Shown: in pieces, positions 59,259-64,000 of the stretch | Layout of the letters: the number at the start of each line of letters is the position of its first letter | Numbering within the stretch: position 1 is the first letter of the stretch | Assembly (NCBI GenBank): GCA_964203235.1 | Contig: CAXNLE010000002.1 | Location: 744,001-808,000, forward strand | Direction of reading: 5' to 3' | DNA from: BACL27 sp964203235 | Lineage (GTDB): Bacteria > Actinomycetota > Acidimicrobiia > Acidimicrobiales > Ilumatobacteraceae | Length of the DNA stretch: 64,000 nucleotides | Made by a program: the position numbers and the translations under genes | The notes under the pieces: generated by a model | What the model saw: only the letters and a program-made list of their open reading frames with translations | Told to the model about the DNA's origin: nothing | Database searches by the model: none

Positions 59259-61835
59259 ATGGCAGCAAAAAAACCCAAAAAAAATTCAGCAAGTAAACAA
59301 GCTAGTAAAGGCACAAATAAAAGTGCTGCTAAGCCAGCAAAGAAACTCGCCAAGAAATCAATCCCAAAACCAAACACAAAAAATGTTGGTGTCGCACAGT
59401 TGCCACTTGCGCCAGGTGTGAGTGTGCAACCGGTTCAGTTACAAGACGAGATGGAGCGTTCATTTCTCGATTATGCAATGTCGGTTATCATGTCGCGCGC
59501 GCTGCCAGATGTGCGTGACGGTTTAAAACCTGTTCACCGCCGAATCATCTGGGATATGCATCAACAAGGTTTTCGTCCAGATCGGCCGTTCGTTAAATGC
59601 GCTCGCGTAACTGGTGACACGATGGCCAGATATCACCCGCACGGTGACGGTGCGATTTATGACGCGCTTGTGCGTATGGCTCAACCGTTTTCGTTGCGAC
59701 ATCCATTGATTGATTTTCACGGCAACTATGGTTCACCAGACTTTGGGCCTGCCGCGAGTCGTTACACCGAGTCGCGGTTGCATCCACTTGCAATGCAGTT
59801 ACTCGCCGATATTGATGAAGACACTGTTGATTTAATTGCAAACTACGACGGCACATCTGAAGAGCCATCGGTGTTACCTGCGCGGTTTCCAAACTTACTT
59901 GTTAATGGTTCACAGGGCATTGCGGTCGGTATGGCGACGAGTATCCCCCCTCACAATTTGGGCGAAGTCGTAGATGCAACACTGCATTTAATAAATCATC
60001 CAGATGCTTCGATTGCCGACTTAATGAAATTTGTCAAAGGACCAGACTTTCCAACGGGGGGTTTGATTCTCGGTAGATCAGGAATCAATGACGCCTACAA
60101 AACCGGTCGCGGAAGCATCAAGATGCGCGCAAAAGTTGCGATTGAAGAAGGTCAACGCAATCAGATGAGAATTGTCGTGACCGAACTGCCATATCAGGCG
60201 AGTTGCTCGGCAATTGCTGCGCGAATTCAAGAACTTGTTGATGGCGGAGATCTTGATGGAATCGCCGATGTCAACGACAACTCGTCGGGTGGAGAAACAA
60301 ATTTAATTATCACGCTCAAGCGCGATGCAAATTCAAACGTAGTGATGAACAACTTGTTTAAGTTAACAACTTTGCAAACAAGTTTTCCTGTGAACATGGT
60401 GGCACTAGTTGACGGAGTGCCGAGAGTTATAAATCTTCGTGATGCATTGCAGGGTTATGTTCGTCATCAGATAGACGTAATCACAAGACGAAGTAATTAC
60501 CGTCTGACGAAAGCACAAGATCGTGGTCATATTCTTGAAGGTCGACTCAAGGCTCTTAATGTCATTGATGAAGTAATCAAAGTTATTCGTGGTAGCGAAG
60601 ACGGTAACTCAGCTAAAGCATCACTGATGGGCAAGCAGTTTGGGTTCAGCGAACGACAAGCGATCGATATTTTAGATATGCAATTACGTCAACTTACACG
60701 TTTGTCGCGAATTGATCTTGAGACAGAGCAAAAAGATGTTCAAGCACGAATTAAAGAACTTAAAGCAATACTCGCGGACGACAAAAAACTACGAGCAGTA
60801 ATTTCACAAGAACTCACTGCGGTTCGTGAAACGTTTGCCACAGAACGAGTTTGTAAAATCACTGCCGACGTTGGTGAGATGAGCATTGAAGACCTAGTTG
60901 ATGACAAAGAACTAGTAATTGTCATGACTCAGGCGCAATACATTAAGTCTGTATCAGCAGATTCGTTTAGATCACAAAGTCGTGGTGGTCGTGGTGTTAG
61001 TGGCGCCAAGATGAAAGACGCCGACATCGTGCGAAATGTTATTTTCACGACGACGCACTCATATCTATTATTTTTCTCAAACCGCGGACGGGTGTACCGA
61101 CTTCGGTCATTAGATATTCCTGAGCGAGAGCGGACAGCCAAAGGTATTCCGATTGTTAACCTTTTGCCATTGAAGTCAGGCGAAACAATTCAAGCGATTA
61201 TTGATACACGCGAGTTTCCGGGTAAGCGTTATTTGTTCTTTGTTACAAAACAAGGTCAAGTTAAAAAAACAGCCTTTGATGAATACGATTCTTCTCGTCG
61301 AGATGGTTTAATCGCGCTCAAGTTGCGAGCAAAAGATGAATTGATCCGCGTTATTGAAACACACGGTACTCACGATGTTTTTATTATCAGCCGTGACGGT
61401 TTAACGATTCGATTCTCAGAAAAACAAGTTCGTCCAATGGGCAGGTCAGCAGCCGGTGTGCGAGGCATGCGGCTTCGGTCAGGTGACGAAGTCGTATCAA
61501 TGGACATCGCCAAAACAGGATCTTCATTGCTGTTGATGACAGAGTCTGGTTATGGCAAACGAACACCATTAAACAATTTCATGCGTAAAGGCCGTGGCGG
61601 TTTAGGAATGATCGGCATCAAACTCACTGGCAAAAAAGGTCACGTAGTCGCGGCATTTATGGTTGGTGACGATGATGAGATAGTTGCCGTATCTTCTGCG
61701 GGCACAACTATTCGAACTCCAGCTAAGGACATTTCGATTCAAGGTCGCGCTGCAACTGGCGTGCGGGTTATGAGTCTTGGTGAAGGGCAAGTTGTTGCTT
61801 CGGTTGCACCAATCTTGTCAACTGACGAAGTTTAA
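59259..61835 (+). CDS. gyrA: DNA gyrase subunit A with Lys-rich N-terminal tail
   Basis: 858 residues. The breakage-reunion domain begins near LQDEMERSFLDYAMSVIMSRALPDVRDGLKPVHRR, with the catalytic Tyr in AASRYTESRL. Six beta-pinwheel repeats (from about 550) include the GyrA box in SQSRGGRGVSGAKM. The first ~47 residues are histone H1-like (KKPKKNSASKQASKGTNKSAAKPAKKLAKK). It lies 16 bp after gyrB. Confidence 0.98.
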   Translation: MAAKKPKKNSASKQASKGTNKSAAKPAKKLAKKSIPKPNTKNVGVAQLPLAPGVSVQPVQLQDEMERSFLDYAMSVIMSRALPDVRDGLKPVHRRIIWDMHQQGFRPDRPFVKCARVTGDTMARYHPHGDGAIYDALVRMAQPFSLRHPLIDFHGNYGSPDFGPAASRYTESRLHPLAMQLLADIDEDTVDLIANYDGTSEEPSVLPARFPNLLVNGSQGIAVGMATSIPPHNLGEVVDATLHLINHPDASIADLMKFVKGPDFPTGGLILGRSGINDAYKTGRGSIKMRAKVAIEEGQRNQMRIVVTELPYQASCSAIAARIQELVDGGDLDGIADVNDNSSGGETNLIITLKRDANSNVVMNNLFKLTTLQTSFPVNMVALVDGVPRVINLRDALQGYVRHQIDVITRRSNYRLTKAQDRGHILEGRLKALNVIDEVIKVIRGSEDGNSAKASLMGKQFGFSERQAIDILDMQLRQLTRLSRIDLETEQKDVQARIKELKAILADDKKLRAVISQELTAVRETFATERVCKITADVGEMSIEDLVDDKELVIVMTQAQYIKSVSADSFRSQSRGGRGVSGAKMKDADIVRNVIFTTTHSYLLFFSNRGRVYRLRSLDIPERERTAKGIPIVNLLPLKSGETIQAIIDTREFPGKRYLFFVTKQGQVKKTAFDEYDSSRRDGLIALKLRAKDELIRVIETHGTHDVFIISRDGLTIRFSEKQVRPMGRSAAGVRGMRLRSGDEVVSMDIAKTGSSLLLMTESGYGKRTPLNNFMRKGRGGLGMIGIKLTGKKGHVVAAFMVGDDDEIVAVSSAGTTIRTPAKDISIQGRAATGVRVMSLGEGQVVASVAPILSTDEV

Positions 61836-61882
61836 TTATTTTTTCTAAAATCAGTTTTACAAATAGTGAGAATGGTTCTGCT

Positions 61883-62182
61883 GTGTTATTTATTGTGGTT
61901 TCAATAGCTGCAACATTTCTCACGGTTTCCGGCTTGAGTAGATCATTAAACACAATCATGAGTTCACAACGTGCTCAAGCCGCTGCTGATGCTGGTGCGC
62001 TCTCGTGTGTGATTTATGGGAAAAATACTGTCGAGCAAATTGTGATCAAAAATAAGGCTGAACTCATTTCAATAATCACTTCGCCTGACCAATGCCAAGT
62101 CACTGCGCAGTTTCGTGGTGTTTCTCGTGATGCTTTCGCCGTGGCGAGGAGTGATAGTCATATGCCTACACTGCAAAGGTGA
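61883..62182 (+). CDS. TadE/TadG-like N-terminal fragment, hypothetical
   Basis: 99 residues from GTG. A hydrophobic helix is followed by SSQRAQAAADAGALSCVIYGKN, the pattern of TadE/TadG-like pilus or secretion proteins in which 'RAQAAADAGALAGA' follows the transmembrane segment. The frame continues upstream to the gyrA stop and reads SENGSAVLFIVV, the usual start of this domain, but has no ATG, GTG or TTG there. The stop overlaps the DUF3566 start. It may be a degenerate relic or use a rare start. Confidence 0.6.
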   Translation: MLFIVVSIAATFLTVSGLSRSLNTIMSSQRAQAAADAGALSCVIYGKNTVEQIVIKNKAELISIITSPDQCQVTAQFRGVSRDAFAVARSDSHMPTLQR

Positions 62183-62610
62183 AGTTATCAAAACCCACGC
62201 CAAAAAATAGACCCCGCGTTAGGCGCGTGTCGCGTGTAATTCGAGATATTGATCCTTGGTCGGTATTTAAAGTTGGTCTGGTTTTTCATCTGGTTCTATA
62301 TTTTGTGGTCTTGATTTCGCTGGTGTTGTTATGGAATGTTGCTCAGTCAACTGGAACTATTGAAAATGTTGAAAACTTTATGGAGTCATTTGGTTGGGAG
62401 ACCTTTTCGTTTGACGGCGGAGCACTTTTCAAAAACCTGAGTATTTTTGGGCTGTTTATCGTTATTTTGTTTACAGGGTTATGGGTATTGATTGCGACTA
62501 TTTTTAATCTGATTACTGACCTCGTCGGAGGCATTTGGGTTACTGTGCTTGAAGAAGAAGTGCGAGCCATCAATGATCCTGTAGTTGAGGCAGGTGAATC
62601 AGGGCAGTAG
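62179..62610 (+). CDS. DUF3566 membrane protein
   Basis: 143 residues. The N-terminus has RVRRVSRVIRDIDPWSVFKVGLVFHLVLYFVVLIS. A second helix (about 90-118) lies within FGLFIVILFTGLWVLIATIFNLI, before DLVGGI. DUF3566 proteins follow gyrA in most actinobacteria, and one (CwsA-type context) is tied to cell shape. GTG start, GTGA overlap with the TadE-like gene. Confidence 0.9.
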   Translation: MKLSKPTPKNRPRVRRVSRVIRDIDPWSVFKVGLVFHLVLYFVVLISLVLLWNVAQSTGTIENVENFMESFGWETFSFDGGALFKNLSIFGLFIVILFTGLWVLIATIFNLITDLVGGIWVTVLEEEVRAINDPVVEAGESGQ

Positions 62611-62634
62611 CCTTGCAAGTCCTCGTATTGCAAC

Positions 62635-62708
62635 GGGGCTATAGCTCAGTTGGTTAGAGCGCATCCCTGATAAGGATGAGGTCACAAGTTCGATTCTTGT
62701 TAGCCCCA
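62635..62708 (+). tRNA. tRNA-Ile (GAT)
   Basis: A 74-base cloverleaf with acceptor GGGGCTA/TAGCCCC, D arm AGCTCAGTTGGTTAGAGC, anticodon stem CATCC/GGATG, loop CTGATAA (anticodon GAT) and T arm ACAAGTTCGATTCTTGT. CCA is not encoded. It follows gyrA-DUF3566, as in many actinobacteria, but without the usual tRNA-Ala. Confidence 0.97.
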
Positions 62709-62741
62709 CAACACAAATCGGTCTTCAATCTGAGGAGATTC

Positions 62742-62834
62742 ATGCCCACCGATAAAATAAGGGTTATAAAACCCATGCGATACGGTTTGTTAAATTTCCC
62801 TAGATCCTTAAAGTGTCGAAACCACCCCATTTGA
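62742..62834 (+). CDS. Possible 30-codon small ORF before the DegT-like gene
   Basis: ATG preceded by GAGGAG at good spacing opens 30 codons (MPTDKIRVIKPMRYGLL...), ending 22 bp inside the DegT-like gene in another frame. The Shine-Dalgarno is stronger than that of most genes nearby. It may be a leader peptide, an overlapping gene, or chance. No homologue is known to me. Confidence 0.3.
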   Translation: MPTDKIRVIKPMRYGLLNFPRSLKCRNHPI

Positions 62835-63823
62835 GCGAGTCAAAAACCACTTATCGCTATTACGCCTATGGCCGACAGGCACTTGTTGAAGCGTTGCGAC
62901 TTGCCGAAGTCTTGCCTGGCGACGAGGTTCTGGTTCCCGCTTTGATCTGTAAAGATGTGCTCTCATCGATTCACACAGTTGGCGCAAAGCCAGTTTTTTA
63001 TCAAGTCGATAAGACCCTTGCACCTGTTTCGTTGCCGCACACATCACTGATTAAGTCAGTCATTGCGGTGAATTATTTTGGATTCCCACAGGACTTGGAA
63101 CCATTTTTTGATTATTGCAAGAAATTTTCCGTGAAACTAATTGAAGATAACGCTCACGGCTATTTAAGCGCAAACATCGACGGAGTTCTGCTCGGTAATC
63201 GTGCGCCGCTAGGTATCACGAGCATCAGAAAAACGATTCGAATCCCTGATGGAGCGCGACTACACATAAGTGACAAGCAGCTGTCAGAACTTTCACCGGC
63301 TGAACTTCCGTCTCAACTTCCGCTTAATGAAAAGCCATTAGGCATGAGATATGTTCTTCAACAAAAATTTTCAAAAATTGAACGCCTAACTAAATTGCCA
63401 TTGTTGCGCTGGGCGAGATCAATAGTGCGACTTCGCAGATTCTTGTCAACAGGTGAGTTCATCGCTACATCGACAACACTCGCTGAAACAGAAGTTGTAG
63501 TACCAGTAGGACCACGAGAATCGTCAATGAAAAGAATTCACAAACTAGACGAACAAACTGAAGTAAAGCGGAGAACTGAACTTTATAGCCGTGTGAGTTC
63601 TGCTCTTGATAAATCAAAGATCACTCCGGTTTATGGTCGTCTACCTAAGAATTGCATTCCCTATGGATTTCCTTTTTTCGGCGACACTGAATCTGCAAAA
63701 GATGTTCAGCGAAGAGTCAATAGTATTGGTGTAGAAGTAATTCGCTGGCCAGATTTACCTGAGGCAGTTTTGGTCGAAAGCCCAGATCACTATTCAAATT
63801 TATGGTTAGTAAATTTCCTGTGA
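62813..63823 (+). CDS. DegT/DnrJ/EryC1/StrS-like PLP aminotransferase, divergent
   Basis: 336 residues. The N-terminal YRYYAYGRQALVEALRLAEVLPGDEVLVPALICKDVLSSI matches the family start. VIAVNYFGFPQDLEPFFDYCKKFSVKLIEDNAHGY holds the PLP-contacting Asp/His pair. SIRKTIRIPDGARL is the place of the PLP Lys, with GEGG replaced by DGA. Such enzymes aminate keto-sugars, but some only bind PLP in other reactions. It is coupled by GTGA to a FemAB-like gene, so a peptidoglycan or exopolysaccharide role is likely. GTG start. Confidence 0.78.
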   Translation: MSKPPHLSESKTTYRYYAYGRQALVEALRLAEVLPGDEVLVPALICKDVLSSIHTVGAKPVFYQVDKTLAPVSLPHTSLIKSVIAVNYFGFPQDLEPFFDYCKKFSVKLIEDNAHGYLSANIDGVLLGNRAPLGITSIRKTIRIPDGARLHISDKQLSELSPAELPSQLPLNEKPLGMRYVLQQKFSKIERLTKLPLLRWARSIVRLRRFLSTGEFIATSTTLAETEVVVPVGPRESSMKRIHKLDEQTEVKRRTELYSRVSSALDKSKITPVYGRLPKNCIPYGFPFFGDTESAKDVQRRVNSIGVEVIRWPDLPEAVLVESPDHYSNLWLVNFL

Positions 63824-64000
63824 CGAATTTAATCACTGACGGTGTCTGGTCTTTTTGGACGGGTACCAATTCCGAGTGGAATACAAAAGTTGCCAGTCTT
63901 GAAGGGCGAAATGTCTACCAATCTGCGCAATGGGCGGATCACAAAGCAAATGCAGGTTGGCAAACAATGCGGTTTATTTTTTCATCAAATAATTCGCCTT
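63820..64000 (+). CDS. FemAB/GNAT-like peptidoglycan bridge protein, 3'-truncated by window end
   Basis: The visible 60 residues include NVYQSAQWADHKANAGWQTMRF, the pattern Y-Q-S-x-x-W-x-x-x-K-x-x-x-G-W found at the start of FemAB and related GNAT-fold enzymes. These transfer amino acids or acyl groups to lipid II or other polymers. It is coupled to the DegT-like gene (GTGA). The rest lies outside the window, so only the family can be proposed. Confidence 0.6.
   Translation, partial: MTNLITDGVWSFWTGTNSEWNTKVASLEGRNVYQSAQWADHKANAGWQTMRFIFSSNNSP

Noticed and set aside
1..64000. CRISPR array, prophage or toxin-antitoxin locus
   Set aside because: No repeat-spacer pattern, phage structural genes or toxin-antitoxin pair was seen. 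The window is core chromosome apart from the 1.2-3.7 kb insert.

Overview
The window is a chromosomal segment, including the replication origin, of a compact actinobacterium. The gene order from a CCA-adding enzyme through trxB-trxA-cwlM-like-parB-parA-rsmG-khpB-yidC-yidD-rnpA-rpmH-dnaA-dnaN-recF-DUF721-gyrB-gyrA-DUF3566 is the classic actinobacterial oriC neighbourhood. A WhiB protein, an HspR-controlled dnaK operon, DUF2017 beside clpS and DUF5318 beside rpsF agree with this. The cytochrome oxidase is of caa3 type, with a cytochrome c domain fused to subunit II. That argues against the bc1-aa3 supercomplex lineages (Actinomycetia) and for an Acidimicrobiia-like, streamlined aquatic lineage; this placement is an inference. 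Gaps are tiny, many genes overlap by ATGA or GTGA, and several convergent pairs share or abut stop codons.

Layout. 1-1171: 3' part of orn and a convergent acyl-ACP thioesterase. 1167-3712: a low-GC membrane-protein gene bracketed by a 70-bp direct repeat that carries the thioesterase start and promoter. 3700-4440: a WhiB7-like gene behind a leader with a 57-codon uORF, a candidate antiterminator and an intrinsic terminator. 4492-6511: TlpA-like thioredoxin, CcdA, poly-gamma-glutamate hydrolase-like protein. 6512-10003: pdxH, serS, two-gene ABC exporter. 10000-19381: respiratory cluster on the minus strand (ctaB, a COX1-like protein without metal ligands, a COX3-like protein, a membrane protein with a cupredoxin-like tail, then ctaC, ctaD, ctaE, subunit IV, ctaG). 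19561-20740: clpS, DUF2017, tRNA-Glu, -Asp, -Phe. 20810-28536: dnaK-grpE-dnaJ-hspR and purA-purB-pyrE-lipoprotein, with a perfect HAIR operator. 28521-34414: rbsK, gpmA, a cyclic-nucleotide-domain protein, an EtfD-like reductase, dcd, tRNA-Gly, arfB. 34437-38275: dnaB, rplI, rpsR, ssb, rpsF, DUF5318. 38317-47209: CCA enzyme, DUF6049-like protein, DegV, an active Ser/Thr kinase with the ectodomain usually attached to MurJ, trxB, trxA, CwlM-like protein. 47349-61835: parB/parA with two parS sites, then the origin and gyrase genes. 61883-64000: TadE-like fragment, DUF3566, tRNA-Ile, a DegT-like enzyme, and the start of a FemAB-like gene.

Points of most interest. (1) A second set of oxidase-like subunits inside the functional oxidase operon appears catalytically dead. 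(2) The WhiB7-like gene has a leader that looks like a ribosome-controlled attenuator. (3) The 70-bp repeat suggests that an incoming gene was inserted with duplication of a divergent promoter. (4) The MurJ slot of the origin region lacks MurJ but keeps its kinase-ectodomain partner as a separate, apparently active kinase. (5) The CwlM-like protein has lost its amidase zinc ligands and has no ordinary start codon. (6) Short in-phase tandem repeats lie on the initiation regions of several genes, including dnaA and the COX3-like gene. Functions are assigned by reading motifs and synteny; no database search or structure prediction was run.
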